NCBI RefSeq assembly: GCF_017357245.1 | Contig: NZ_CP071612.1 | Span: 1,243,001-1,307,000 of the forward strand | Length of the DNA: 64,000 nucleotides | Reading direction: 5' to 3' | Origin: Rhizobium bangladeshense | Lineage (GTDB): Bacteria > Pseudomonadota > Alphaproteobacteria > Rhizobiales > Rhizobiaceae | Position numbers and translations under genes: made by a program | In this document: piece by piece, positions 17,654-27,581 of the stretch | Position numbering within the stretch: position 1 is the stretch's first letter | Layout: every line of letters starts with the position of its first letter | Notes under the pieces: generated by a model | Databases searched by the model: none | What the model saw: the letters and a program-made list of their open reading frames with translations, nothing else | What the model was told of the DNA's origin: nothing

Positions 17654-18820
17654 TCACTTAGGCAATTGCGGCTGCGGCCTTTCCTCGATCAGCAATTCCT
17701 CGATGATGGTCATGGCGATCAGTGACAGCGGCAGCGCCAGCATGGCGCCGACGGCGCCCCACATCCAGGTCCAGAACAGGATGGCGAGGAAGACGACAAA
17801 CGGGTTGATTTCCAGCCGCCGCCCCATCACCGCCGGGAAGATGAGGTTCTCCATGACGAGGTGCACGGTGAAAAAGGCCGCGGCCGGTATCAGGCCGACA
17901 ATGAAGCCGTCATAGGTGATGATGCCCGCGATGGCGACGGATAACGTCATCAGTGTGATGCCGAGATAGGGAATGAAGCTCGATACGAAGGCGAAGAAGC
18001 CCCAGAGCACCGGCGCCGACAACCCGCTTGCATAGGCGATGACCGTCATCACTACGCCAAGCCCGACATAGATCAGCGAGGCTGTGGCGAAGTAGAAGCC
18101 GAGCACCTGCTCGACGGCATTGATGATGCGGATCGCGGCCAGCCTCTGCGGGCGGGTGCGGAAGGTCATGATGATCGTCTTGCGCAGATTGACCCGGCTG
18201 GCGAGGAAGAGGAGCAGCGCTGCGAAGAAGATCAGCCCTTGTATCAGCGCCGGTGTCAGGCTTGTTGTCACCAGATGCAGTACGCTGCCGGTGTTTTCGA
18301 GCAGGGCGCCGATCGACATCGGCCCGCTTTCGAAGGTCGCCGGCGTGATGTGCAGCCATTCGATGCGCTCCAGGTAAGGCATGATCCGGCTTATCGTCCT
18401 TTCGACGAAAGCCGGGGCTTCATTGGCAAGCGTCGTTAGCGGATCGGCAAGCGAGCTGACCAGCAGGACGATGACCAAAGCGACTCCGCTTGACAGAAGG
18501 AAAGCGATTGCGAGCCTGGGCACACCCATTTTGCTCAGATTCTCGGCGGCGATGCCGAGGATCATTCCGACGACCACGGCAAGGGTGATCGGAATGAGGA
18601 TCAGCGACATCATGTAGACGGCGGCAAGGCCGAGGATGCCGAAGATCCCGATGATCGCCCAAGCCATGCTGATATCGAGCCCGTCCTTTTCCAGCCTATG
18701 CACTGGCGGGGACGGCAGTTCCTCCGCTGCCTCCTGCAACGACTTGGCCCAGGCGCTGGTTTGGCGTTCGCCGATGGCGATCTTCTTTGCGTGCTTGCGG
18801 ATGCCGTTGGCGATGCCCAT
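17654..18820 (-). CDS. AI-2E family (PerM-type) membrane transporter
   Basis: The product is 388 residues from the ATG at 18820, with an ATG eight codons earlier as alternative. After a polar N-terminus of about 60 residues come around eight hydrophobic segments in the family order, with LIYVGLGVVMTVIAYASGL, FVSSFIPYLGITLM and LEINPFVVFLAILFWTWMWGAVGAMLALPL as family landmarks. Members export small molecules or act as Na+/H+ antiporters; the cargo cannot be assigned here. The FAD oxidoreductase gene follows closely. Confidence 0.88.
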   Translation of the reverse strand: MGIANGIRKHAKKIAIGERQTSAWAKSLQEAAEELPSPPVHRLEKDGLDISMAWAIIGIFGILGLAAVYMMSLILIPITLAVVVGMILGIAAENLSKMGVPRLAIAFLLSSGVALVIVLLVSSLADPLTTLANEAPAFVERTISRIMPYLERIEWLHITPATFESGPMSIGALLENTGSVLHLVTTSLTPALIQGLIFFAALLLFLASRVNLRKTIIMTFRTRPQRLAAIRIINAVEQVLGFYFATASLIYVGLGVVMTVIAYASGLSAPVLWGFFAFVSSFIPYLGITLMTLSVAIAGIITYDGFIVGLIPAAAFFTVHLVMENLIFPAVMGRRLEINPFVVFLAILFWTWMWGAVGAMLALPLSLIAMTIIEELLIEERPQPQLPK

Positions 18821-19032
18821 TCCGTGAGTTTCCCGAAGCCCCATTGCTTCGCCACAAGAACGCGCTGATGCGGTTCCGGTTCCGCCGGCTCATGGCGCCG
18901 TCGGGGGTCCGCCTGCAGGCAGGTTGGTTGATCGCGGAGGCGTCCGCCCTTTCGTCGATAACCGTGCCGAATTGATCCTGCGCCGGAACAACCTCGCAGT
19001 CGCTGGCGTTCGACGTCAGAAGGAGATAGCCC

Positions 19033-19371
19033 ATGATTGCAGATCCCGATCAGACGAAAACCACGCAGACCTATTCGACCGATCCTCCCTATGAGGACGA
19101 GACGAGGCTCAAAGCCGCCGATCAACGGCGGTGGCGGGTTTGGACTGTCCTTGTGGCGGGCGCGGCCGTTCTCGTCATTGCCGGCGTGAGCGCTGCGATC
19201 TGGCCCGATCCCAGCAACAATGATCCGACGGCGACAGCTTCGACCAAGCCGGATCCGATCAATGCGCAGCCGTCCGGCCCTGGCGCCTTCAACGATGATC
19301 CGGTCTCCGGCCCCGCACGGCCGCCCGAAGCGACGGACCGCTCGCCAACGCCGCCCGGAAGCGGCGGCTGA
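19033..19371 (+). CDS. hypothetical membrane-anchored protein, 112 aa
   Basis: The AAGGAGA site lies seven bases before the ATG. The product has a charged N-terminus, one membrane segment (about residues 39-60, VWTVLVAGAAVLVIAGVSAAIW) and a Pro-, Asp- and Thr-rich tail of low complexity that would face the periplasm. No domain is recognised. It sits between the AI-2E permease, which is divergent, and the convergent dioxygenase-like gene. Confidence 0.75.
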   Translation: MIADPDQTKTTQTYSTDPPYEDETRLKAADQRRWRVWTVLVAGAAVLVIAGVSAAIWPDPSNNDPTATASTKPDPINAQPSGPGAFNDDPVSGPARPPEATDRSPTPPGSGG

Positions 19372-19413
19372 ACGACGCAGCCGGGACAGAGAAGGTCAAT
19401 AGCCTTCCAAGGC

Positions 19414-20367
19414 TCAGGCCGAAAGCGTCAGGCCGATGCCCCAGGGATCCCGGAGAAAGACGCCGCCATCGCGCTTCTCGCTCTTTACTTCCAGCGCGTC
19501 GAGCCTGGAGACCGCTGCATCAAGCGCCGCCTTGTCGTTGAAACGGATCCTGTAGTCAGAAAGCCCGGTCATGTTGTCGGTGCGGGCGGTGGCGCCTCGG
19601 CTATTCCAGATATTGGCAGCCAGATGGTGGTGGTAGCCGCCTGTCGCAAAGAAGCTTGCGCCGGGATAACGGGCCATCAGCTTGAGGCCGAGCACGTCGC
19701 GGTAGAAGGCGTCGGCTTGGGGAATATCGCCGACCTGCAGGTGCAGATGGCCGATCGCCGTTCCCTCAGCCATGCCTTCCCATCGATCGTCGGGCGCGCT
19801 GTTGTAAAGCGCCTGCAGGTCGAGGCGCTGCGTCGCCATCTCCACCATGCCGTCCTGGTGAAACTTCCATTCCTCGTGCGGCCGGTCGGCATAGATCTCG
19901 ATGCCGTTGCCTTCGGGGTCGGAAAGATAGATCGCCTCGCTGACGAGATGGTCTGAGGCGCCGTCGAGCGCGACGTTGTTGTGAGCGGCATGGCGCAGCC
20001 AGCGCGCCAGTTCGTTGCGGTTGGGCATCAGGAAAGCGGTGTGGAAAAGGCCGGCGGCATTGCGCGGCGCGGTCGCGGCATTCCCAGCCGTCGTCAGCGT
20101 CAGCAGCGGCAGAGCGCCGACCCCGAGCACCTCGCCGCTCGCCGTCTCCTCGATGACCTTCAGGCCGAGCATCGACTGATAGAAGCCGGAAACCAGTCCG
20201 AGGTCGGTGACGACGAGATGTGCCTGGTCGATATAAGCAGGCCGCGTCAGCGCATAGGATGTTTCTTCTGTCATTAATTGCTCTCCTGCCTCTGCAGTTA
20301 AGGGCGTACCGGCGGTGGCGGCAACCATGCCGCCCGTAGCAAGCCCGAGGAAGTGTCGCCGGTTCAT
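19414..20367 (-). CDS. VOC superfamily, CatE-type extradiol dioxygenase-like protein
   Basis: Two tandem vicinal-oxygen-chelate domains are visible: the first from DQAHLVVTDLGLVSGFY to GIEIYADRPHEEW, the second from IGHLHLQVGDIPQADAFYRDVLG through GGYHHHLAANIW. The metal-binding His and Glu positions are kept. CatE-like enzymes cleave catechols with Fe(II) or Mn(II). Unusually, the full reading begins MNRRHFLGLATGG, a twin-arginine-like signal, with GAGGAG ahead. A second ATG at 20274 (TEETSYALTRPAYI, the usual cytosolic start) has its own GGCAGGAGAG site. Either or both may be used. Confidence 0.85.
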   Translation of the reverse strand: MNRRHFLGLATGGMVAATAGTPLTAEAGEQLMTEETSYALTRPAYIDQAHLVVTDLGLVSGFYQSMLGLKVIEETASGEVLGVGALPLLTLTTAGNAATAPRNAAGLFHTAFLMPNRNELARWLRHAAHNNVALDGASDHLVSEAIYLSDPEGNGIEIYADRPHEEWKFHQDGMVEMATQRLDLQALYNSAPDDRWEGMAEGTAIGHLHLQVGDIPQADAFYRDVLGLKLMARYPGASFFATGGYHHHLAANIWNSRGATARTDNMTGLSDYRIRFNDKAALDAAVSRLDALEVKSEKRDGGVFLRDPWGIGLTLSA

Positions 20368-20485
20368 TCGCCTGATCTCCTCGGTTGCCGTACTTAACCC
20401 CTATATGGCCTATCTCGATTGTTCACAGAAGGCTCGTTTTTGAGGATGAAGCGTTGAGCAGGCGTTGACGATGACCTGCGCCCGC

Positions 20486-20499
20486 TTGATCGGGATCAA
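20486..20499. promoter_or_regulatory. FNR/FixK box (anaerobox)
   Basis: TTGAT-CGGG-ATCAA is an exact match to the FNR/FixK/FnrN consensus TTGAT-N4-ATCAA. It lies 56 bases before the universal stress protein ATG, which allows the -41.5 activator position with a start near 20534. Regulation by a FixK/FnrN-type protein under low oxygen is inferred. Confidence 0.75.
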
Positions 20500-20554
20500 C
20501 GCGCCCATATCTTCATAGGAGCAAGCTTGTGCATCTCAGTCATGGAGGGAAGCC

Positions 20555-20974
20555 ATGTACAGGAAGATCATCGTGGCGATCGCGCTCAGCAGCCTCAACA
20601 GGGGAGAAAACATTCTCCGCAAGGCCGCGTCGCTGCTCGACGCGGGCGGCGAGATCGTCGCGCTGAACGTCGTCGAGGATGTGCCGACCTACGTCGCGAT
20701 CGAATTGCCGGCCAATATGCTCGAGGACGCCATGAAGGACGGCCGCGACAAGCTGGAAGCGCTGGTCGCTGCAACCGGGGTCGCGGCAACGATTGACATC
20801 CGCAGCGGACCGCCGGCCAAGGCCATCATCGCGGCCGCCGAAAGCCACCACGCTGACCTGATCATCCTCGCCTCGCATATTCCGGACTTCTCCAACTACT
20901 TTATCGGTGCCACGGCCGACCGTGTCGTGCGTCACGCCAAGTGCTCCGTCCTGGTCGAGCGGCAGAAGATCTGA
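20555..20974 (+). CDS. universal stress protein (UspA family)
   Basis: The product is 139 residues, one Usp domain: YRKIIVAIAL at the N-terminus, GGEIVALNVVEDVP in the first half, and ADLIILASHIP then RHAKCSVLVE at the end. The ATP-binding G-x2-G-x9-G(S/T) stretch is degenerate (SNYFIGATADRVV), so nucleotide binding is uncertain. GGAGGGAAGCC precedes the ATG. Such proteins protect cells in stress or microaerobic states, in agreement with the exact FNR/FixK box 56 bases upstream. Confidence 0.92.
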   Translation: MYRKIIVAIALSSLNRGENILRKAASLLDAGGEIVALNVVEDVPTYVAIELPANMLEDAMKDGRDKLEALVAATGVAATIDIRSGPPAKAIIAAAESHHADLIILASHIPDFSNYFIGATADRVVRHAKCSVLVERQKI

Positions 20975-21132
20975 ATTTGTGCCGCTCCATTGTCGAGTGA
21001 TCTTTCGCGCCGCTGAGGAGCAGACCTCGTGCGGTCTGTCACGAAGATTTACCGCCGACCCGATGTGCCGCGGTTGCGCCTCCGTCCGTTCGGTGCCACC
21101 ATCGAGGTCGGGTAAGAAACGGATTGGCGCGC

Positions 21133-21801
21133 ATGGCCGAGTTCAACGGCATTCGCTGGGCTTACGACAGATATGAGCTGATCGCCGACGGCATCGTTCA
21201 CGGCGTCGGTCTCGTTCTGGCGCTGATCGGCGCCACCGTTCTGATCTTCTACGCCACGGTCTGGAGCTCCCACGGCGCGCTCGCCGCCGCCTGGATCTAT
21301 GGTGTCGGACTGGTGCTGACGCTTGCCATTTCCTTTTCCTACAATGTCTGGCCGGTCTCGCGCACCAAATGGTTCCTGCGCCGCTTCGATCATTCGGCGA
21401 TCTTCATCCTGATCGCCGCCACCTATACGCCATTCCTCGAACGCGGCGCCGACGATCCGCTGCTCCTCTTCATGCTGGTGGCGATATGGCTGTTCGCTGC
21501 TGTCGGCATCGTGCTGAAATGCGCCTTTCCCGGACGTTACGACCGTCTCGCCATCCTACTTTATCTCGCCATGGGCTGGAGCGGCGTGCTGGTGGCGGGG
21601 CCTGTCGCCGCGCGCATTCCCTCAGCTTCTATGCTGCTGATCGTCATTGGCGGCGTCATCTATTCGCTCGGCGTCATCTTCCATGTCTGGGAGAAGCTGC
21701 GCTTCCAGAACGCCATCTGGCACGGTTTTGTCGTCATTGCCGCGGCCGTGCATTATTCAGCCGTCTTCACCTGTTTCAGCCTGCCAATGCCAGGCTTCTG
21801 A
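21133..21801 (+). CDS. hemolysin III / PAQR family membrane protein
   Basis: The product is 222 residues from the ATG at 21133. Seven hydrophobic segments and family residues are present: ELIADGIVHGVGLVLALIG, YNVWPVSRTKWFLRRFDHSAIFILIAATYTPF (with the conserved Asp-His pair), and IFHVWEKLRFQNAIWHGFVVIAAAVHYSAV (conserved His residues). PAQR-type proteins may be membrane hydrolases with zinc bound by these His. Despite the name, haemolytic activity is not implied. Confidence 0.9.
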   Translation: MAEFNGIRWAYDRYELIADGIVHGVGLVLALIGATVLIFYATVWSSHGALAAAWIYGVGLVLTLAISFSYNVWPVSRTKWFLRRFDHSAIFILIAATYTPFLERGADDPLLLFMLVAIWLFAAVGIVLKCAFPGRYDRLAILLYLAMGWSGVLVAGPVAARIPSASMLLIVIGGVIYSLGVIFHVWEKLRFQNAIWHGFVVIAAAVHYSAVFTCFSLPMPGF

Positions 21802-21909
21802 GCTGCGGCCGAGGCTATCCAGCAAGCCGTCCCTCTGTCGCACCCGGCGTTTACATCTTCTGAACTGCGGCGTATGCCAACCGTGGCAATCACTCCGAAC
21901 CGGGCCACC

Positions 21910-22425
21910 ATGACAGACGCCGTCCTTCTCCGCGACGCCACCGAAGCCGATCTTCCCAATATCCGGGATATCTACAATCATGCCGTCGAGCACACGACGG
22001 CGATCTGGAATGAGACGCTCGTCGATCTTGAAAACCGAAGGGAATGGCTGAGCGCGCGCAGAACGCGCGGCTTTCCGGTCATCGTCGCCGAGATCTCGGG
22101 CTCGGTCGCGGGCTACGCCTCATATGGCGACTGGCGCGCCTTCGAGGGCTATCGCCACACGGTCGAACATTCCGTCTATGTCCACAAGGACCGTCGCGGC
22201 GCCGGCATCGGCGAGGCCCTGATGCGTGAGCTGATCACGCGTGCCGCGGCCGCCAATGTCCATGTGATGATCGCAGGCATCGAGGCCGACAACGTGGCCT
22301 CGATCCGGCTGCACGAAAAGCTCGGCTTCCGCGTCGTCGGCAGGTTTTCCGAGGTCGGCACCAAGTTCGGCCGCTGGCTGGATCTGACCTGCATGGAACT
22401 CCGTCTGCCCGGGCGGACGGATTGA
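21910..22425 (+). CDS. GNAT N-acetyltransferase, phosphinothricin/methionine-sulfoximine type
   Basis: The product is 171 residues from the ATG at 21910 (183 from 21874; neither has a strong ribosome-binding site). It matches the Pat/MddA branch of GNAT: LRDATEADLPNIRDIYNHAV, TAIWNETLVDLENRREWL, the acetyl-CoA motif HKDRRGAGIGEALM (R/Q-x2-G-x-G/A), and ASIRLHEKLGFRVVGRFSEVGTKFGRWLD. It would acetylate the free amine of toxic amino acid analogues such as methionine sulfone or phosphinothricin. Confidence 0.9.
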   Translation: MTDAVLLRDATEADLPNIRDIYNHAVEHTTAIWNETLVDLENRREWLSARRTRGFPVIVAEISGSVAGYASYGDWRAFEGYRHTVEHSVYVHKDRRGAGIGEALMRELITRAAAANVHVMIAGIEADNVASIRLHEKLGFRVVGRFSEVGTKFGRWLDLTCMELRLPGRTD

Positions 22426-22546
22426 CCGGTCAAATCCTTCGTGAACGGCGCTCGCCATCTTTTTATTGCAGCCTGAGCTGTGTAGAAAAGTGGAAGGCAG
22501 CCTGCTTCGAAATGAAGCCTGAAGGGTCATGGAGGTGAATAGTACA

Positions 22547-23248
22547 ATGGCAACGCATCGATCGCCGCTCGGCCTCCTTGCCTTTCTTCTTCTCGCTTCT
22601 GCTCCAATCCCCACGCGCGCCGCCGATTGCGGGAGCACGGCCTCGCCAAAGCTCGACTGGCAGGAATGCTCGAAGAAAAACCTGATGTTGCAGGGCAGTG
22701 ATCTCGAAGGCGCCAATCTCGCCGGCACGGATTTTTCGCTGACCGATCTCGCCGGCGCCAACGTCAAGTCCGCCAACCTCGAAAAGGCGACGCTGGTGCG
22801 CGCCTCGCTCGAGGGTGCACATGCTGAAGGCGCCAATTTCGCCAAGATCGAAGCCTATCGCTCCAGCTTCGCCAATGTTGCTGCGGACGGCGCCTCCTTT
22901 GCCGGCGCCGAACTGCAGCGCGCCAATTTCGCCGGGGCCCGGCTTACCGGCGCGAGTTTCGAAAAGGCAGAGCTCGGCCGCGCCGATTTCGACAAGGCGG
23001 TACTGACGGGGGTGAAATTCTCTTTCGCCAATCTCTCCCGCGTTGATCTCTCCAAGGCCACCTTCGAAGGCCCGCCGACGTTCGACCGCGCCTTCATGTT
23101 CCTGACCCGCATCGAAGGCCTTGACCTCTCGTCTGCCGCCGGGCTCGAACAGGCGCAGATCGACTTGGCTTGCGGCGATGCCTCGACCAAGCTGCCGTCC
23201 GGCCTCTTGACGCCGGCCACCTGGCCATGTCCCGCCGAGCATGAGTGA
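22547..23248 (+). CDS. exported pentapeptide-repeat protein
   Basis: The ATG at 22547 follows GGAGG and gives 233 residues with a signal peptide (LLAFLLLASAPIPTRA). The mature part has one early Cys pair and then about 20 pentapeptide units of the A(D/N)LXX type (GANLAGTDFSLTDLAGANVKSANLE and onward, about residues 50-175), forming a right-handed quadrilateral helix. The tail (AGLEQAQIDLACGDASTKLPSGL) matches a common ending of this group. Its binding partner is unknown. Confidence 0.9.
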   Translation: MATHRSPLGLLAFLLLASAPIPTRAADCGSTASPKLDWQECSKKNLMLQGSDLEGANLAGTDFSLTDLAGANVKSANLEKATLVRASLEGAHAEGANFAKIEAYRSSFANVAADGASFAGAELQRANFAGARLTGASFEKAELGRADFDKAVLTGVKFSFANLSRVDLSKATFEGPPTFDRAFMFLTRIEGLDLSSAAGLEQAQIDLACGDASTKLPSGLLTPATWPCPAEHE

Positions 23249-23320
23249 TTGCTCGGGCCTTCGCGGCAATGCCTGCGGTTGAAAAGCATATGGCAACAAT
23301 GCCTGGCTGGCCGAATATTG

Positions 23321-23593
23321 CTAGTGCAGTTTGAACTCGCCCATTACGCGGCGCCATTCGTTCGGTCCGATCAGCCGCTGGTGGGTGTAGCGAACAGAAT
23401 GCAGCGGGCCGTCGAGCGTGGACTGCCAGAAATCGAGGAACTTGTGCATTTCCGGAAAGTCCGGGGCAAGATCGTAATCCTGCCAGACGTAGGTTTGCAG
23501 CACGGATTCAAAATCAGGAATGTGGTAGAGGATATGCGCAGTGGTCAGCCCATAGCCGTTCAGCTGACGGTCCAGATCTGATGAAAATTGCAT
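23321..23593 (-). CDS. usg: Usg family protein
   Basis: The 90-residue product matches the Usg protein named from the Caulobacter trp region: QLNGYGLTTAHILYHIPD, LQTYVWQDYDLAPDFPEMHKFLDFW, DGPLHSVRYTHQRLIGPNEWR. GGAGATGAAGC precedes the ATG. The function is unknown. It is divergent from groESL with 278 bases between, and the CIRCE element lies in that gap, so HrcA could affect it too. Confidence 0.9.
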   Translation of the reverse strand: MQFSSDLDRQLNGYGLTTAHILYHIPDFESVLQTYVWQDYDLAPDFPEMHKFLDFWQSTLDGPLHSVRYTHQRLIGPNEWRRVMGEFKLH

Positions 23594-23696
23594 GCTTCAT
23601 CTCCGTTTCATGACGCTCGAAAGGTGGCGCAAAATTTTGCGGCCATCAACGGATTTCTGAACGCGGCTGCCATGTTTATTGTTCCTTTCCAGGATG

Positions 23697-23723
23697 TTAG
23701 CAGCCGCGCCGGGTGAGTGCTAA
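23697..23723. promoter_or_regulatory. CIRCE element (HrcA operator)
   Basis: TTAGCAGCC-N9-GAGTGCTAA: the right arm is a perfect CIRCE half, and the left arm departs from TTAGCACTC at two positions. CIRCE is bound by the HrcA repressor, which needs GroE to stay active. It lies 148 bases before groES, upstream of the RpoH-like promoter. Confidence 0.85.
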
Positions 23724-23738
23724 TTTTTTCGTGGCGCC

Positions 23739-23769
23739 CTCTTGAAATTGAAAAATCGCAAAACCAGAT
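23739..23769 (+). promoter_or_regulatory. RpoH-type heat-shock promoter for groESL
   Basis: CTCTTGAA, 17 bases, then CCAGAT fits the alphaproteobacterial RpoH promoter pattern (CnCTTGAA-N17-CCAnAT). It is 102 bases before the groES start and 15 bases past the CIRCE element. Transcription from it has not been shown here. Confidence 0.65.
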
Positions 23770-23871
23770 CATTCGCGCAAAACGCTCGACAGAGGTTTGC
23801 ACCCGCCCGGACTGGTCATCCGGTCCGGCCAGGGGAACAACATCGTTATTGTTTGTCCATTGGAGGAAAAC

Positions 23872-24186
23872 ATGTCGTTCCGACCGCTTCATGACCGCAT
23901 TCTCGTCCGTCGCGTCGATTCCGAGGAAAAGACCAAGGGCGGCATCATCATTCCAGACACCGCCAAGGAAAAGCCGCAGGAAGGCGAGGTTATCGCCGTC
24001 GGCCCCGGCGCACGCAACGATGCCGGCCAGATTCAGGCGCTCGACGTCAAGGTCGGCGACCGCATCCTGTTCGGCAAGTGGTCCGGCACGGAGATCAAGA
24101 TCAACGGCGAAGACCTGCTGATCATGAAGGAAAGCGATGTCATGGGCATCATCGAAGCCCAGGCCGCCAAAAAGATCGCCGCCTAA
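23872..24186 (+). CDS. groES: co-chaperonin GroES (10 kDa)
   Basis: The 104-residue product is a full-length Gro[29 protein letters not shown] (mobile loop), [29 protein letters not shown], and [20 protein letters not shown] lies before the ATG at 23872. It caps the GroEL ring in the cytoplasm. groEL follows by 50 bases as one operon, preceded by CIRCE and a RpoH-like promoter. Rhizobia often have several groESL operons; this is one of the heat-regulated copies. Confidence 0.98.
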   Translation: MSFRPLHDRILVRRVDSEEKTKGGIIIPDTAKEKPQEGEVIAVGPGARNDAGQIQALDVKVGDRILFGKWSGTEIKINGEDLLIMKESDVMGIIEAQAAKKIAA

Positions 24187-24224
24187 GGCGATGTCCGCGC
24201 ATTAGTCAAAAAGCTGCCTATTGA

Positions 24225-25865
<1,641 letters not shown>

Positions 25866-25877
25866 CGCGATCGCTCG

Positions 25878-25903
25878 GCCCGCTCTGCCCCCGGGGCGGG
25901 CCT
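25878..25903. terminator. hairpin after groEL
   Basis: GGCCCGC and GCGGGCC arms lie 13 bases past the groEL stop. The loop is C-rich, and TCTCTAC follows in place of a T-run, so termination is plausible but unproved. Confidence 0.5.
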
Positions 25904-25960
25904 CTCTACGCACTATCGAATGAACCAAGTTCCATCGGTCGACATCAATGGAGCCAAGCA

Positions 25961-26383
25961 ATGAGAAAGGAAAGCATCAGTAATTCCATACAGCAGAATG
26001 GCCTGGCTGCGATCAGCGCGGCGCATCTGCTTCAACCGGCGAAGCACTTCAGTCACCCGCGCGATGTGCTCGCGGCCGACGACATCAACAATGACGAGAA
26101 GCGGGCCATTCTCGCTTCATGGGCATCCGATATCTTCGCGATCGAATCCGCACCTGCTCTTCGCCTTTATCCCGGCGCTGAAAGTGCCGTTTCCTATGAC
26201 GAGATTCTTGACGCGCTGAAGACCTTGGACAAGGGCGATCGGCTACCTGGAAGCCAGGCTTCGTCCGATTCCCCGAGTGGCCGAAAAACCCGTCGGCGAA
26301 AACTGCCGGCACGCCTGCTTCCGGCGCTTAGCATGTGCAGCTACTGGAAAGGGGGACGGCGCCGACAGCTATTCGAAACCTGA
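25961..26383 (+). CDS. hypothetical protein, 140 aa
   Basis: The ATG follows GGAGCC. A conserved core can be seen at about residues 26-65: AKHFSHPRDVLAADDINNDEKRAILASWASDIFAIESAPALR, a short motif common in small rhizobial proteins that I know only as an uncharacterised family. The last 45 residues are Arg/Lys-rich and look unlike that core, so the end may have changed frame. It lies between groEL and a glycosyltransferase on the same strand. Confidence 0.7.
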   Translation: MRKESISNSIQQNGLAAISAAHLLQPAKHFSHPRDVLAADDINNDEKRAILASWASDIFAIESAPALRLYPGAESAVSYDEILDALKTLDKGDRLPGSQASSDSPSGRKTRRRKLPARLLPALSMCSYWKGGRRRQLFET

Positions 26384-26472
26384 CCCTCTATCTGACCTGC
26401 CGCGCATGCCCCCTGAGGATGCAGGCATGATTTTTACCGACGACTCTTTGCTCAACTGAGGAGGTTTTGCCG

Positions 26473-27567
26473 ATGAAGATCGCCCAGATTGCACCGCTCG
26501 CCGAGAGCGTTCCGCCAAAGCTTTACGGGGGAACGGAGCGAATCGTTTCATATCTAACGGAAGAACTCGTCGCACAGGGACACGAGGTGACGCTCTTTGC
26601 CAGCGGCGATTCCGTCACCCGTGCGACACTCGTGTCGTGTGCGGACGTCGCCTTGCGGCTCAATCCGGCGGTGAGGGAACATCTGCCGCACCAGGTCGTG
26701 ATGCTGGAGGAGATCCGCCAGCGGGCGCATGAGTTCGACGTGCTACATTTCCACATCGATCTCCTGCATTTTCCGCTGATCCGCGATTTCGCCGACCGTA
26801 CGGTTACCACGCTGCACGGGCGCCTCGATCTGCCGGATCTCAAGCCGTTCTACACGACGTTCCCTGATATACCGCTGGTGTCGATTTCCAATGATCAGCG
26901 CCGCCCGATGCCACCGGTCGATTGGCGCGGAACGGTCTATCATGGTCTGCCGGCCGATCTTCTTCCCTTCACCGAGAGACCAAAGGGCAACTACCTTGCC
27001 TTCCTTGGCCGTATTTCTCCGGAAAAGCGCCCCGACCGCGCCATCCAGATCGCGGCAAAGGTCGGAATGCCGCTGAAGATTGCCGCAAAGATCGATAACG
27101 CCGACAAGGCGTATTGGGAAAACGTAATCGAGCCAATGATAAAGAGCCATTCGCATGTGGAATTCATCGGCGAGATCAATGAACTTGAGAAGGCTGACTT
27201 CCTTGGAAATGCAGGCGCACTGCTCTTCCCGATCGATTGGCCGGAGCCCTTCGGGCTGGTGATGATCGAGGCCATGGCCTGCGGCACGCCGGTCATCGCT
27301 TTCGGCTGTGGCTCGGTTCCAGAGGTCATTGAAAATGGCGTCTCCGGCATCCTGGTCGACAGCGTCACTGAGGCGGCCGAAAACGTCGAATGGGCGCTCC
27401 GCCTCGATCGACGCAAAGTGCGGGCCGCGTTTGAAAAGCGCTTCACCGCACAACGAATGGCGTGGGATTATCTCGACATTTACCGGAACCTGCCGGGCGT
27501 TCGCACCAAAGCCGCGCCCATCCGCCGGTCGAATGGTCAAGCGCTGGACTTGCAGGCTGTCGCCTGA
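26473..27567 (+). CDS. glycosyltransferase family 4 protein
   Basis: GAGGAGG lies eight bases before the ATG at 26473, giving 364 residues. The GT-B fold is seen in KIAQIAPLAESVPPKLYGGTERIVSYLTEEL at the N-terminus and in the GT4 nucleotide-sugar site YLAFLGRISPEKRPDRAIQIA and PIDWPEPFGLVMIEAMACGTPVIAF (E-x7-E motif), near residues 170-275. It is probably a retaining transferase of the cytoplasm or inner face. The debranching-enzyme-like gene starts 14 bases later, so the two act in one polysaccharide step. Confidence 0.92.
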   Translation: MKIAQIAPLAESVPPKLYGGTERIVSYLTEELVAQGHEVTLFASGDSVTRATLVSCADVALRLNPAVREHLPHQVVMLEEIRQRAHEFDVLHFHIDLLHFPLIRDFADRTVTTLHGRLDLPDLKPFYTTFPDIPLVSISNDQRRPMPPVDWRGTVYHGLPADLLPFTERPKGNYLAFLGRISPEKRPDRAIQIAAKVGMPLKIAAKIDNADKAYWENVIEPMIKSHSHVEFIGEINELEKADFLGNAGALLFPIDWPEPFGLVMIEAMACGTPVIAFGCGSVPEVIENGVSGILVDSVTEAAENVEWALRLDRRKVRAAFEKRFTAQRMAWDYLDIYRNLPGVRTKAAPIRRSNGQALDLQAVA

Positions 27568-27581
27568 GTCAAGGAGGAGAC

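Noticed and set aside
22422..22433. TTGACCGGTCAA palindrome as a possible FNR box
   Set aside because: The spacer between the TTGAC and GTCAA arms is two bases, not four, and it overlaps a stop codon with no promoter nearby.
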